Source: Desulfobulbaceae bacterium UBA2276 (GTDB taxonomy: Bacteria; Desulfobacterota; Desulfobulbia; Desulfobulbales; Desulfocapsaceae). Taken from it: a DNA stretch of 64,000 nucleotides. The notes beneath the pieces are model-generated. The model made no database searches. It was not told where the DNA came from and worked only from the letters and a program-made list of their open reading frames with translations. A program made the translations under genes and the position numbers. Shown here piece by piece: positions 52,728-61,531 of the stretch. The stretch is taken from contig DDWW01000018.1 of the NCBI GenBank assembly GCA_002347085.1, positions 1-64,000 of the forward strand, written 5' to 3'. Within the stretch, counting starts at the first letter, position 1. Every line of letters starts with the position of its first letter.

Positions 52728-53102
52728 ATGGGCAATAATGTTTTATTGGTGGATGATTCAAGCACCATGCGGAAAATTGTAGGCAGGTCTCTGCGTCAGG
52801 CAGGTATTGAGTTTGATAATATCTATGAAGCTGCTGATGGTTTGCAGGCCTTGGAGATGCTGGAAAAAGAGACGGTTGATCTGGTGCTCAGTGATATCAA
52901 TATGCCGAACATGGATGGAATTTCCTTTCTTCGCGAAAAGGCCAATCGGCCCAATATGAAAAATATTCCGGTGTTTATGATCTCGACAGAAACTGGCGAT
53001 GATATTATCGGTGAGGCAAAATCTTTAGGGGCAGTGGGGGCGATCAAAAAACCCTTTACCCCGGACATGGTGAATGCGGTCCTCGGTCCATTTCTTAAAT
53101 AA
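52728..53102 (+). CDS. cheY: CheY-type single-domain response regulator
   Basis: A 124-residue receiver. The acid pair is in NVLLVDDSST, the phospho-acceptor aspartate in VLSDINMP, the switch Ser/Thr in MISTET and the lysine in IKKPFTP, so all key residues are present. It probably acts on FliM to alter motor rotation. ATG at 52728 has GGAGGT 5 bases upstream; an ATG at 52716 overlaps that site. Next comes a CheX phosphatase gene, 14 bases away. Confidence 0.92.
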   Translation: MGNNVLLVDDSSTMRKIVGRSLRQAGIEFDNIYEAADGLQALEMLEKETVDLVLSDINMPNMDGISFLREKANRPNMKNIPVFMISTETGDDIIGEAKSLGAVGAIKKPFTPDMVNAVLGPFLK

Positions 53103-53116
53103 AGGGGTGTTGTGCT

Positions 53117-53572
53117 ATGGATATTAGTGAGAAGATCATCGCGTCTACTGTAGAGATTTTTACCACCATGGTCATGATGGATGTCGCTGTTGACGGGCCA
53201 CCACTGGGGGCCAGCGGTACCCTGACTGACACGATTACCGGTATGATTGGTCTGGCCGGAACTCATAAAGGGGTGTTGGCGATCCATATCCCGAATCCTG
53301 TCGCCATTGCCATTACCAGCAGCTTTCTGGGGATGGACGTGGATGAGATAAATGATGATGTCCGGGATGCGGTGGGGGAGTTGGCCAATATGCTGGGCGG
53401 TAATGTGAAGACGATCCTGTCGCAGAATGGCCGCGATATCGATCTCTCGCTGCCTTCAACTATTGCCGGGCATGAGTATGGTTTTAAGGCCACCACTGAT
53501 GTCGATCTGGTTATCTTGCCGTTCAAGACGGAACATGGAGCTTTTATGGTCGAGCTGCAACTTGAAAAGTAA
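53117..53572 (+). CDS. cheX: CheX-type CheY-P phosphatase
   Basis: A 151-residue protein of the CheX/CheC family. The catalytic Glu-x-x-Asn is in DAVGELANMLGGNVK (about residues 83-97). The remaining fold includes SSFLGMDVDEINDDVRD before it and a beta strand VDLVILPFKTEHGAFMVEL after it. CheX dephosphorylates CheY-P, often as a dimer. It is directly behind cheY, so the pair may form a switch. A hairpin repeat begins at its stop codon. Confidence 0.9.
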   Translation: MDISEKIIASTVEIFTTMVMMDVAVDGPPLGASGTLTDTITGMIGLAGTHKGVLAIHIPNPVAIAITSSFLGMDVDEINDDVRDAVGELANMLGGNVKTILSQNGRDIDLSLPSTIAGHEYGFKATTDVDLVILPFKTEHGAFMVELQLEK

Positions 53573-53670
53573 GCCGTTGTCAATAAAGAATATGGCAGCT
53601 TGAATATTCGTAAGCGGCATAAGGTGCCGTTACGAAATAGTTATAAAAGGCCAAGTTGTTTCGTAACGGC
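53573..53670. repeat. CCGTTAC-type hairpin after cheX
   Basis: GCCGTTACGAAA (53626-53637) pairs with TTTCGTAACGGC (53659-53670), 12 bp perfect. It is preceded by GCGGCATAAGGT, the segment that separates the B and A hairpins in other copies. Confidence 0.75.
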
Positions 53671-53739
53671 TCCTAAGGATCTTGTCAGGGGTGACCAGTC
53701 AGTCAGTTTGTTTATTTTATCAAGCAAGGAAAAATGTAA

Positions 53740-54201
53740 ATGGATATAGGGCAGGATATTATAGCCGCCACCACCGATGTCTTTTCCACTATGTTGGGGA
53801 TGGATCTGGTGGTTGGAGAGGTAGTGGATGGTGCTGGGGGCGAGGTCGAGTCAAATATTACCGCCATGCTGGGCTTGGGTGGTGATATCCGCGGGATGCT
53901 GGCGGTGCATTGTCCGGCAGCGGTGGCAATGGCGATTACCAGTGGCTTTTTGGGCATGGATGTTGAGGAGCTGGATGAAGACGTGAAGGATGCCATTGGT
54001 GAGATTGCCAATATGGTAGCGGGTAATTTGAAGATCGCCTTTGCCGGACATGACTTGAAGATTGAATTAGCCATTCCCACATCCATTGTCGGCCAATCAT
54101 ACCGGGTTGGCGGGATGCTGGGAGCGCGGCGGGCGGCGGTGCCTTTTGCCATGGAACAGGGGCAGTTCCTGGTCGAACTCAAGTATATTGTGAACAGTTA
54201 A
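53740..54201 (+). CDS. Second CheX-type phosphatase
   Basis: A 153-residue paralogue of the preceding CheX. The Glu-x-x-Asn motif is in DAIGEIANMVAGNLK, preceded by SGFLGMDVEELDEDVKDA, with a matching C-terminal strand (VPFAMEQGQFLVELKY). The N-terminus, GQDIIAATTDVFSTMLGMDL, parallels the first copy. It could act on another receiver or form heterodimers with the first CheX. A ribosome binding site AAGGA lies 8 bases upstream of the ATG. Confidence 0.88.
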   Translation: MDIGQDIIAATTDVFSTMLGMDLVVGEVVDGAGGEVESNITAMLGLGGDIRGMLAVHCPAAVAMAITSGFLGMDVEELDEDVKDAIGEIANMVAGNLKIAFAGHDLKIELAIPTSIVGQSYRVGGMLGARRAAVPFAMEQGQFLVELKYIVNS

Positions 54202-54245
54202 GGGTATACTGAGAATCAGCACCCTGTAATCGATAGAGGATTTGT

Positions 54246-54272
54246 TTAATTTTTTTATTTTTCCGCCGATAT
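54246..54272 (+). promoter_or_regulatory. Sigma-28-like promoter of the CheX-CheX-receiver gene
   Basis: TTAATTTT, exactly 11 bases, then GCCGATAT, a near-consensus -10. The TAAT -35 is weaker. It lies about 60 bases upstream of the start codon. Confidence 0.55.
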
Positions 54273-54335
54273 AATAAGAACTGAGTTTCTTTTGATCATT
54301 TTTTCCCCTCTCTCTTGCTTCTCTCAGCACGTATT

Positions 54336-56090
54336 ATGAAAAAAGCGCAGCAGAAAATTGACAAGATCCTTGAGTCTGTCCGTATTCGGATTCAGGATGA
54401 GGTGAGCGGGCTTATCGGTACGCCTTTCGTCCTTGCTGATCCTCAAAAGCAGTTTATCACGAAAGAGGATGCCTTTGATCAACTTTCGGGCAAGCAGGTC
54501 ATGGCCAAGATGGATATCAATGGCGATATCGAGGGCCAAGGCTGTCTGCTGCTGGAGGTGAAAGACGCTATTCGTTTAGGCGGCACCTTGATCATGCTGC
54601 CGGATAACATGCTGGACGAGGTGGTCGGCACTGAAAACTACGACGAAGATACTGCCGATTCCTATGGCGAGATAGCCAATATTATCGCCGGGTCTTACAC
54701 CAAGGTCTTTGAGGAGATGTACCCTCAAAACTGCCGTTTTGTAAGAAAGACCCAGGAGATCATTATTCCGGTCAAGGTGGATATCGGCTCTGATGATCCG
54801 GTGCCTGATCAGCTTTATTATCAGGTCCTTATTGGAATGACGCTCAAGGGCAAGCAGATGGGCAATATGGTCATGTTATTGCCGGCGGCAACCTTCGGTC
54901 TGGAAGAAGATAAACCGGAGGGGGGGGCGGAAGAAGCAGTGGCCCCACCAAAGACGGAGCATACGATTTCCGCGAAAGTGGCAGAGAATGAAATTCCTGC
55001 CCCTGCCGCGACTCCCGACCAGCCGGTCAAGATAGAAGCAGCCCCTGAATTTGACACCAAAAAACATCATAAGCGTGTAGATGCCTTACTCGAGGTGTGT
55101 CGTCAGAAAATAGGGGTGGAGATGGGGGGTCTGCTGGGGGTGGAGGTCACCTTGAGCGATCAGGAGTGTCGGGTGGTCTCGAAAGAAGATTATTTTATGG
55201 ATGAGGCCTCAGGTAAGCAGATCCTGGCCCATTTGGATGGGGTGGGTGAGTGCCATGATAAGAGTTATCTCTTTGTCGGTCTGAAAGACGCTATTTTTAT
55301 TGGTGGCACCCTGATCATGCTGCCTGCGGGAGAGCTTGAAAAGGTAGTTCTGGACGAGGCATTTGGCGATGATACTGAAGATGCCTATGGTGAGATAGCT
55401 AATATTGTGTCTGGAGTTTATAGCTCTGTTTTTGAAGAGCAATATATCAAGAAGATTCGTTTTGTGAAGACAAGCCTGGAAAAGGTCTTGCCGTTGAAGG
55501 TTGAAACGGACTCTGACACCCCAATGCCGAATCAATTTTATTACATGAGCAGCAGTACGCTCAACATTGGCGGCAAGGCCTTGGGCAAGATGCAGATGCT
55601 CTTCCCCTTGACCATGCTGCAACTTGAGGGCTTGTTACGGCAAGAGACAGAAGTCGTTGCCCCGCAAGCCGAGAAGAAGGATGTTGCCCCATCTGCTGTT
55701 GCTCGGGTGGAAAATACGGAATATCAGGGTGTCGATATCCTGGTGGTGAGCGATGATACGGCGGAGACGGAAAAAATTTCCAATATCCTGGCCCAGCACC
55801 ATCTGCAGGTGAAGGTGCTGTCCTTTAAGGAAAATGTGACTGATTATCTCCCCGGTGAGGTGAAGGCGGTCTTTCTGGTGATGAACGATGTGAATGAAAA
55901 GGCCTTTGCGGTGGCCATTAAGATCAGCGCTGCCTGCACATTGCCACTCATTGCTGCCGGCCCGGGGTGGACTCGGAGCAAGGTGATAACGGCGGTCAAG
56001 TATGGGGTGAGTGACATTCTGCTGACCCCGGCGTCAAGTGATGATATCGGTGAGAAGATTGAAAATATTTCGGTGAAACTGGCGGCGTAA
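54336..56090 (+). CDS. Tandem CheX-CheX protein with degenerate receiver
   Basis: A 584-residue protein. Two CheX/CheC-like modules lie at about 1-190 and 235-430, each with a Glu-x-x-Asn motif (DSYGEIANIIAGSY and DAYGEIANIVSGVY). They are joined by an Ala/Pro/Glu-rich linker. The C-terminal domain (about 470-584) folds like a receiver (YQGVDILVVSDDTAETEKIS) but lacks the phospho-acceptor aspartate (FLVMND) and the lysine. It may combine two phosphatase sites with a non-phosphorylatable docking domain. ATG at 54336 is used; a TTG seven codons earlier is in frame. No strong ribosome binding site. Confidence 0.8.
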   Translation: MKKAQQKIDKILESVRIRIQDEVSGLIGTPFVLADPQKQFITKEDAFDQLSGKQVMAKMDINGDIEGQGCLLLEVKDAIRLGGTLIMLPDNMLDEVVGTENYDEDTADSYGEIANIIAGSYTKVFEEMYPQNCRFVRKTQEIIIPVKVDIGSDDPVPDQLYYQVLIGMTLKGKQMGNMVMLLPAATFGLEEDKPEGGAEEAVAPPKTEHTISAKVAENEIPAPAATPDQPVKIEAAPEFDTKKHHKRVDALLEVCRQKIGVEMGGLLGVEVTLSDQECRVVSKEDYFMDEASGKQILAHLDGVGECHDKSYLFVGLKDAIFIGGTLIMLPAGELEKVVLDEAFGDDTEDAYGEIANIVSGVYSSVFEEQYIKKIRFVKTSLEKVLPLKVETDSDTPMPNQFYYMSSSTLNIGGKALGKMQMLFPLTMLQLEGLLRQETEVVAPQAEKKDVAPSAVARVENTEYQGVDILVVSDDTAETEKISNILAQHHLQVKVLSFKENVTDYLPGEVKAVFLVMNDVNEKAFAVAIKISAACTLPLIAAGPGWTRSKVITAVKYGVSDILLTPASSDDIGEKIENISVKLAA

Positions 56091-56220
56091 ATTTTTTTCC
56101 GCTGTTCCCCTCTTTGTTCACAACTGCTGAATCACAGATACACACGGATACAGGCAGATCATAGAAAAGGCCGTGCTTCACTGTAGCCGGCCAGTTCCCG
56201 TTCTTCTGCCTTTATTCCTC

Positions 56221-57795
56221 CTATTCCTCCCAAAACTCCTGCATCTCTTTTTTCTTCATTTTCTCCAGCAAGGTCGTTCGTTTCAGGTTGAGTAAACTGG
56301 CAGCTTCTTTTTTATTGCCGCCGGTCTTTTTCATGGCCTGCATGATCAGTTGTCTCTCAAAAGTATCTATCAGATCGTTGAAATCCACTGGCCCCATTTC
56401 CCAACTGATCTCGGTCGTTGAGGTCATGATGGTTTCTTTTTCTTCCTGCTCAGTTTGATCCCTCTTTGCTTCCGGTTCCCTGCTTTCGGGATGTTGTGCA
56501 GTGATGGGTGAGGGTTGAGCTTCCACCACGGTGGAGGGGTCAAAGTTGAGGGTGAATTTTTCGGGAAGATCCTCCAAGCCCACCTCTTTGCCGCTGAAAA
56601 GCACAGACATGTGCTGAACCAGATTTTCGAGTTCCCGCACATTGCCGCGCCACTCATAACTCATCAAGGCCGTGATCACTTGGGGGGTAAAAGTCAGAGG
56701 CGCGCGTCCTCGCTGGGTGGAGTAAGTCTGGATAAAGGATTCCAGGAGCAGGGGGATATCTTCACGCCTTTCCTTGAGCGGGGGGATGGTCAGGGGGATA
56801 ACGCTGAGCCGGTAATAAAGGTCTTCCCTGAACCTTCCTTCGCTGACTAATTGTTCCAGATTGCAATGGGTGGCGGCCAGGATGCGGGTATCGACCGGGC
56901 AGGCCTTGAGTCCGCCCACCGGCTCAAATTCCTTCTCTTGCAGGACGCGTAAAAGTTTAGCCTGGAGCGAGGGCTTCATGTCGCCGATCTCATCGAGAAA
57001 GAGGGTGCCGCCATCCGCGTATTCTATGCGCCCAATCTTGTTTTGCGTGGCCCCGGTAAAGGCGCCTTTCGTGTATCCGAAAAGCTCACTCTCCAGAAGA
57101 TCGTCAGGGATGGCAGCGCAGTTGACGGGCACAAAATGTTTTTTATGCCGCTGACTGTGGCTGTGGATGGCCTTGGCTACCAACTCTTTTCCGGTTCCGG
57201 ATTCGCCCCGGATGAGGACGGTAGCGAATTCGTCATCGGCCACCTTGGTAATCAGGTCAAAGAGTTGTCGCATGGGGCGACTTTGACCTACCAGACCATG
57301 GAAGGATGAACGTTCCTGGGTACTACTGGTATCGGGGGCTGCAACTGGGGCCTTCACTGGGCGACTGCCAATTTTGGCCTGTGCCCGTTGTAAGGCGATC
57401 CTGATTTCCGCCTGATCATAAGGCTTGTGGATATAAAAGAAAAGATCAAGGGCAAGCACCGCCTTGACGAGTTCCACGGCATCCTCTGGAATTACGGCGA
57501 TGATCAGCAGGTCAGGGAAATCGGCGCGGATTTTCTGGAGTGTGGCCATCCTGGTCTTGGTCTCAGGAGAGGTGAGGTCATAGAACAGGAGTTGGGCGGA
57601 AGAAGGGGACAGAAGAGAAAAAAGTTCTTTGTCGGTCTTGAATTTTATGCAATGAAAGCTACTGTTGTCTTGGATGTTCTCGCTGAGAAGATCAGCTTTT
57701 TTGAGGTTGTTGTCCGCAAGAAGTATGGTGAGGGGAGCTTGCATATTATTATGTTCTTCCGATAACAGACAGATGAAGGAGGTTTCCTTTGTCAT
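56221..57795 (-). CDS. Sigma-54-dependent flagellar regulator (FlrC/FleQ type)
   Basis: A 524-residue activator. The N-terminal receiver-like domain (about 20-140) keeps an aspartate (LLFYDLTS) and the lysine (IHKP) but only one acidic residue in the pocket (LLADNN). The AAA+ domain has GESGTGKELVAKAIH, the sigma-54 contact GAFTGA and DEIGDM. The C-terminal Fis-type helix-turn-helix contains GGNKKEAASLLNLKRTTLLE. It probably activates the sigma-54 boxes before the TPR-flgB and fliL operons. ATG at 57744 is an alternative start. Confidence 0.9.
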   Translation of the reverse strand: MTKETSFICLLSEEHNNMQAPLTILLADNNLKKADLLSENIQDNSSFHCIKFKTDKELFSLLSPSSAQLLFYDLTSPETKTRMATLQKIRADFPDLLIIAVIPEDAVELVKAVLALDLFFYIHKPYDQAEIRIALQRAQAKIGSRPVKAPVAAPDTSSTQERSSFHGLVGQSRPMRQLFDLITKVADDEFATVLIRGESGTGKELVAKAIHSHSQRHKKHFVPVNCAAIPDDLLESELFGYTKGAFTGATQNKIGRIEYADGGTLFLDEIGDMKPSLQAKLLRVLQEKEFEPVGGLKACPVDTRILAATHCNLEQLVSEGRFREDLYYRLSVIPLTIPPLKERREDIPLLLESFIQTYSTQRGRAPLTFTPQVITALMSYEWRGNVRELENLVQHMSVLFSGKEVGLEDLPEKFTLNFDPSTVVEAQPSPITAQHPESREPEAKRDQTEQEEKETIMTSTTEISWEMGPVDFNDLIDTFERQLIMQAMKKTGGNKKEAASLLNLKRTTLLEKMKKKEMQEFWEE

Positions 57796-57843
57796 TGGTA
57801 TATTTACGCATGGAATCCTGGTAACATATCAAAAAGAAAAATA

Positions 57844-57866
57844 AGATGCTATATAAGATGCTACTT
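57844..57866. repeat. Tandem TAAGATGCTA repeat upstream of the regulator
   Basis: TAAGATGCTA is repeated with a 12-base period at about 57843-57866, in the leader of the sigma-54 regulator gene. Possible operator; nothing else is known. Confidence 0.35.
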
Positions 57867-57900
57867 TACTTCTGTAGCCCCGATAAACGGCATAAGTGCC

Positions 57901-57942
57901 TTACAGATTATTTTCTTGAAAAAATAAGAAAATAATCTGTAA
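57901..57942. repeat. 17-bp perfect palindrome upstream of the regulator
   Basis: TTACAGATTATTTTCTT (57901-57917) and its exact complement (57926-57942) around an 8-base loop. It is preceded by CGGCATAAGTGCC, the same lead as in the CCGTTAC-type elements, so it looks like a family member with another inner stem. It lies between the divergent regulator and nuclease genes. Confidence 0.75.
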
Positions 57943-58037
57943 AACACTCATTATAACGATCTGGAAAGGATGTCAAGCGATGGATAACGGTGTTGCGATA
58001 GCAGTCAGTTCCGGGTGGAAGCTGAAAAGGGCTTTTT

Positions 58038-58592
58038 ATGGCAGATAAGGGTCTGTCGCGGCCTGGGTGTCGGGTACAGCGTGGTTGGGGCTGGACTTTT
58101 TGTTTCTTTTTTTTGGCCTGTTGGGTGATTTTTTTATCCGGGCATGAGGCCAGTTTGGCCGCCACCTCTTATGGCGAAAACTTCTCGGCCCAGGTCGTTA
58201 AGGTTATTGATGGCGATACGATCGAGGTGAGGTGTCAGGAAAAAAAACTGCGGATACGGCTGTGGGGGATTGATACGCCAGAGCATCAGCAGGGATTTTC
58301 TCGTGAGGCCCAGGAGTTTACCCGTCAGCGGATCCAGGGGCGAGGGGTAGAGTTGCAGACCAAGGCCTGGGATAAATATGGTCGATTGGTGGCCATAGTG
58401 AGCGTGGATGGGGATTCACTCAATGAAGAGTTGCTGCGGGAAGGCTTGGCCTGGGTGCATATCTCTTATTGCAAGGAGCCGATTTGCCGCGAGTGGCGGC
58501 AGTTGGAAAAAAAAGCCAGACAGGGCGGACGTGGCCTATGGCAAGATACGCATCCCGTCCCTCCGTGGAAGTGGAAGCAGAATCATAGGTAG
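58038..58592 (+). CDS. Thermonuclease-family (SNase) protein
   Basis: A 184-residue secreted or membrane-anchored nuclease. A hydrophobic N-terminal segment (WTFCFFFLACWVIFLSG) is followed by the staphylococcal nuclease fold: VKVIDGDTIEV with the metal-binding aspartate, LRIRLWGIDTPE with the catalytic Arg and Glu, and DKYGRLVAIV with the second catalytic Arg. It would degrade DNA or RNA outside the cytosol. The C-terminus is short and Trp-rich. Confidence 0.9.
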   Translation: MADKGLSRPGCRVQRGWGWTFCFFFLACWVIFLSGHEASLAATSYGENFSAQVVKVIDGDTIEVRCQEKKLRIRLWGIDTPEHQQGFSREAQEFTRQRIQGRGVELQTKAWDKYGRLVAIVSVDGDSLNEELLREGLAWVHISYCKEPICREWRQLEKKARQGGRGLWQDTHPVPPWKWKQNHR

Positions 58593-58692
58593 ATTGTATT
58601 TTTGTGGTGATGGGTAGGCGAAGAGGGCCGGTAGAAACGAAAATCTGGTGAATCGAGTTGTTAGAAGCCGTTACGGAATAAGGAGTGGTGCC

Positions 58693-59397
58693 ATGTTTAA
58701 TGCGGAACAGTTGTTGGGGAAGATGATGGCGGAGATGGTTGGTTCGGGCAGTGGCTATGGGTATAAAAAGCATAAAAAACAGAAAGGCAGCAATATGATG
58801 TCGTCTCTGACCTCAACGCTGATGTCGGGAAAGGGGCTGATGACGGCCATTGGTCTTGGAGTGGGGGCTTATGAGATATTAAAGAGCAAACAGGGGGCAA
58901 CTCCTCCGCCTGCCTTTTCTCAGCCGATGGCCTCTCCACCGCCCATCAATCAAGGGTATGGCGCCCCATCCTCTCCGGCTGCGCCAGCAGCCCCGCCACC
59001 ATTACCAGGGGCCTCGGCTCCTCCTCGGCAAGAGAGTGGTTCTTCTGCCGCCCACGACGATGAACTGGCCTTGCGACTGATCCAGGTGATGATCGCGGCG
59101 GCCCATGCCGATGGCGGTATGGATAGTGACGAGGAGGGGAAGATTCTGGGAAGATTGCAAGGGCAGGGAATCAGTCAGGAGGAAAAACGGTTTATCCTGG
59201 CCGAGATGCATGACCCCAAGCCCATTGACTACTTGGTGGCAGGCATCAAGGATCAGCGGGTCGCCCAGACCATGTACGGCCTGGCGGTATCGGCCGTTGT
59301 GGTCGATACCGCCCAGGAAAGGGCCTGGTTGGATCAACTGGGAACGGCCTTGTCGGTCAGTGAAGGGATGCGTCGGTTTATTGAGGCGGAGGAGTAG
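58693..59397 (+). CDS. DUF533 (TerB-like) protein
   Basis: A 234-residue protein. An N-terminal region with a hydrophobic stretch (KGLMTAIGLGVGAYEIL) is followed by a Pro/Ala-rich linker and a helical TerB-like domain (ALRLIQVMIAAAHADGGMDS, then DEEGKIL, and LAVSAVVVDTAQERAWLDQL). The family is widespread and of unknown function. ATG at 58693 has AGGAGTGG upstream. Its TAG stop abuts a CCGTTAC hairpin. Confidence 0.85.
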   Translation: MFNAEQLLGKMMAEMVGSGSGYGYKKHKKQKGSNMMSSLTSTLMSGKGLMTAIGLGVGAYEILKSKQGATPPPAFSQPMASPPPINQGYGAPSSPAAPAAPPPLPGASAPPRQESGSSAAHDDELALRLIQVMIAAAHADGGMDSDEEGKILGRLQGQGISQEEKRFILAEMHDPKPIDYLVAGIKDQRVAQTMYGLAVSAVVVDTAQERAWLDQLGTALSVSEGMRRFIEAEE

Positions 59398-59474
59398 GAA
59401 CCGTTACAAAATAACGTGGCCTTTTATAACTGTTGGGTAACGGCTCCTTATGTCGCTTACGAATATGTAAGCGG
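59397..59474. repeat. CCGTTAC-type twin hairpin after the DUF533 gene
   Basis: Hairpin A: CCGTTAC (59401-59407) with GTAACGG (59437-59443). Hairpin B: CGCTTAC (59454-59460) with GTAAGCG (59467-59473). The TAG stop of the DUF533 gene is directly at the outer end. Confidence 0.65.
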
Positions 59475-59522
59475 CCATGTTATTTATTGATAACGGCTTC
59501 GTCTCCTGATGATGGCTTGCCT

Positions 59523-60527
59523 TTATTTCTGCAACAAATTGCCAAGGGCGCCCAGCACCGAGCCTTCACCCTGGGTGGAGAACCCGGCGTTATTCTGGGG
59601 GGCGGCCTCATGGATCCGGCCAGCCAGGCGCGAGAAGGGCAGGGATTGCAGCCAGACATGACCTGGGCCTCGCAGGGTGGCAAAAAAGAAGCCTTCCCCG
59701 CCGAAGATCGCTGATTTTACGCCGCCAACAAATTCGATATCATATTGCACGGTCTGGGTCAGGGCCACCATGCAACCGGTATCGACCCGCAGGGTTTCTC
59801 CGGCCTGCAGTTCTTTTTCGATGATGGTGCCGCCGGCATGGACAAAGGTCAGGCCGTTGCCTTCCAGCTTCTGCATGATAAATCCTTCCCCGCCAAATAA
59901 GGCGACGCCGATCTTCTTCTGGAAGGCAATCCCTAAGGCCACACCTTTAGCGGCACAGAGAAAGGCAGATTTTTGACAGATGAGCTTGCCGTTATATTTT
60001 TTCAGATCAAGCGGAATAATCTTCCCGGGATACGGGGCGGCAAAGGCCACCTTTCCTTTGCCCTGGCCCATGAAGGTGAAGACCGTGGTGAAAAGACTCT
60101 CGCCGGTAATGAGCCGCTTGCCCGCCCCCAGCATCTTGTCCATAAAACCACCACTTTGCGAACTGTGACTGCCATCGCCAAAGATGGTCTCCATCTGGAT
60201 GCCGTCTGACATGTACATCATGGCCCCGGCCTCGGCAATGACGCTCTCCTGGGGGTCGAGTTCAATCTCCACAAATTGCATCTCGTGGCCATGGATCTGG
60301 AAGTCGATCTCGTCTGCCTGTCTGTTGCCAAGCCCTGCGGGCGGGCTGGGGGCAAACGTAGGTTGCAGGAGTTCCGGCGCTTGGGCAATAGTCAGCCAGT
60401 TGGCAAAACCCTGACGCCAGATCAGCGTCTCTTGGGTGTAAGCTCCAGAGGCAATTCCCTGTTGAATCTGGGCCTGACTGAAAGGGCCTTGCTGTTGTCC
60501 GTTTATCGCAACGTACCAGTTGTCCAT
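59523..60527 (-). CDS. GYF_2-AIM24 (TIGR00266-type) protein
   Basis: A 334-residue protein. The N-terminal GYF_2-like domain (about 1-55, [20 protein letters not shown]) is followed by the AIM24/TIGR00266 beta-domain (about 75-330, [20 protein letters not shown], then [11 protein letters not shown]). Three related beta segments with GGEGF are visible. Proteins of this kind are widespread and uncharacterised in bacteria; GYF_2 domains usually mediate protein contact. Confidence 0.85.
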   Translation of the reverse strand: MDNWYVAINGQQQGPFSQAQIQQGIASGAYTQETLIWRQGFANWLTIAQAPELLQPTFAPSPPAGLGNRQADEIDFQIHGHEMQFVEIELDPQESVIAEAGAMMYMSDGIQMETIFGDGSHSSQSGGFMDKMLGAGKRLITGESLFTTVFTFMGQGKGKVAFAAPYPGKIIPLDLKKYNGKLICQKSAFLCAAKGVALGIAFQKKIGVALFGGEGFIMQKLEGNGLTFVHAGGTIIEKELQAGETLRVDTGCMVALTQTVQYDIEFVGGVKSAIFGGEGFFFATLRGPGHVWLQSLPFSRLAGRIHEAAPQNNAGFSTQGEGSVLGALGNLLQK

Positions 60528-60643
60528 GTTCTTTACTCCTCGTTTTGATGGGGATATCTTGGCTTGAGCAAGCCGGTGTTCAGGTTAAGCGAAGACTCCG
60601 AAAAGGATGACTCTCTTTTAATATCATTAACGGCCCCTGAAAG

Positions 60644-61531
60644 TTATTGATACTTTTCTTTCAGCCCATACAGGGTGTCGAGGTAGGCCTCTTTATAGTG
60701 CAATTGATTGCCACCCGTTTCGATCTCGGCGGTCAGCAGGTCGAGTGCCGGCTGGATTTGGATGCCATAACTATTCTTGCCCTGAAGGTTGGCCTGGTGG
60801 ATGATCATGATGGCATAATAACTGATAACCATGCGTGTCCTGGAATCCCTTCTTGCCAGATACAGTTTACCCCCCATGGTGTTAAGGAAAAAACAGGCGT
60901 ATTCGTACCGGGCATTTTCAGGGAGCTTGAGTGATAACTCCGGCCCCAGTCCATCTGCTTGCTCGGTGAGGAGGAAATAGTCAGCTATTACCTCCTCTAT
61001 CTTGTCCTGTTCGTGATTCAGGATCTCTTTGCTGAGCAGGATGTCGTCTTTGCCCAGGATGCGGAAGAGATGGATACTGTTTTTGAGGATGGTTGCCAGG
61101 TCGTCGGTCTCTCGGGTGACAATAGGCGGGGTATCAATTATCTTTTGGATCAGTCTGGTGAAATAGATATGGCTGGGGGTGGATAAGTGACGGGCCTTGA
61201 TATACCCCTGTTGGTCGAGGTAAGTGTAGAAGGTGGCAATCCCCTGAGCTGCTTGCGGCAGATTCTCTCTGGACGGCAGAACGGCAAGAGGCTCTGAGAC
61301 CTCTTGTTCCTGCTGGTTGTCAGATATCTCAGGGGTCAGAGTCGTGTCGGCGGCAAGAGGGCTTGGGGCCGACGAGGAGGCGGCCAGCCGGTTGGCCCCT
61401 GATTCTTCATCGAGCGCGGGCGGTTGTGAGCTGCCTTGATGAAAGAAAAACCAGAGGGCGCCGGTTGCTATGAGTATTGAGATAATAGCTGGAACAAGCA
61501 GGGAGTGGGAGTGTTTTGTTGGTGAGTTCAT
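60644..61531 (-). CDS. Membrane-anchored protein of unknown function
   Basis: A 295-residue protein with one N-terminal membrane helix (LLVPAIISILIATGALWFFF), a Ser/Ala/Glu-rich linker (about 35-90) and a helical C-terminal domain (about 95-295). No family is recognised. The topology suggests a periplasmic domain. The adjacent genes give no hint. The downstream gap to the AIM24 gene holds nothing recognisable. Confidence 0.6.
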   Translation of the reverse strand: MNSPTKHSHSLLVPAIISILIATGALWFFFHQGSSQPPALDEESGANRLAASSSAPSPLAADTTLTPEISDNQQEQEVSEPLAVLPSRENLPQAAQGIATFYTYLDQQGYIKARHLSTPSHIYFTRLIQKIIDTPPIVTRETDDLATILKNSIHLFRILGKDDILLSKEILNHEQDKIEEVIADYFLLTEQADGLGPELSLKLPENARYEYACFFLNTMGGKLYLARRDSRTRMVISYYAIMIIHQANLQGKNSYGIQIQPALDLLTAEIETGGNQLHYKEAYLDTLYGLKEKYQ

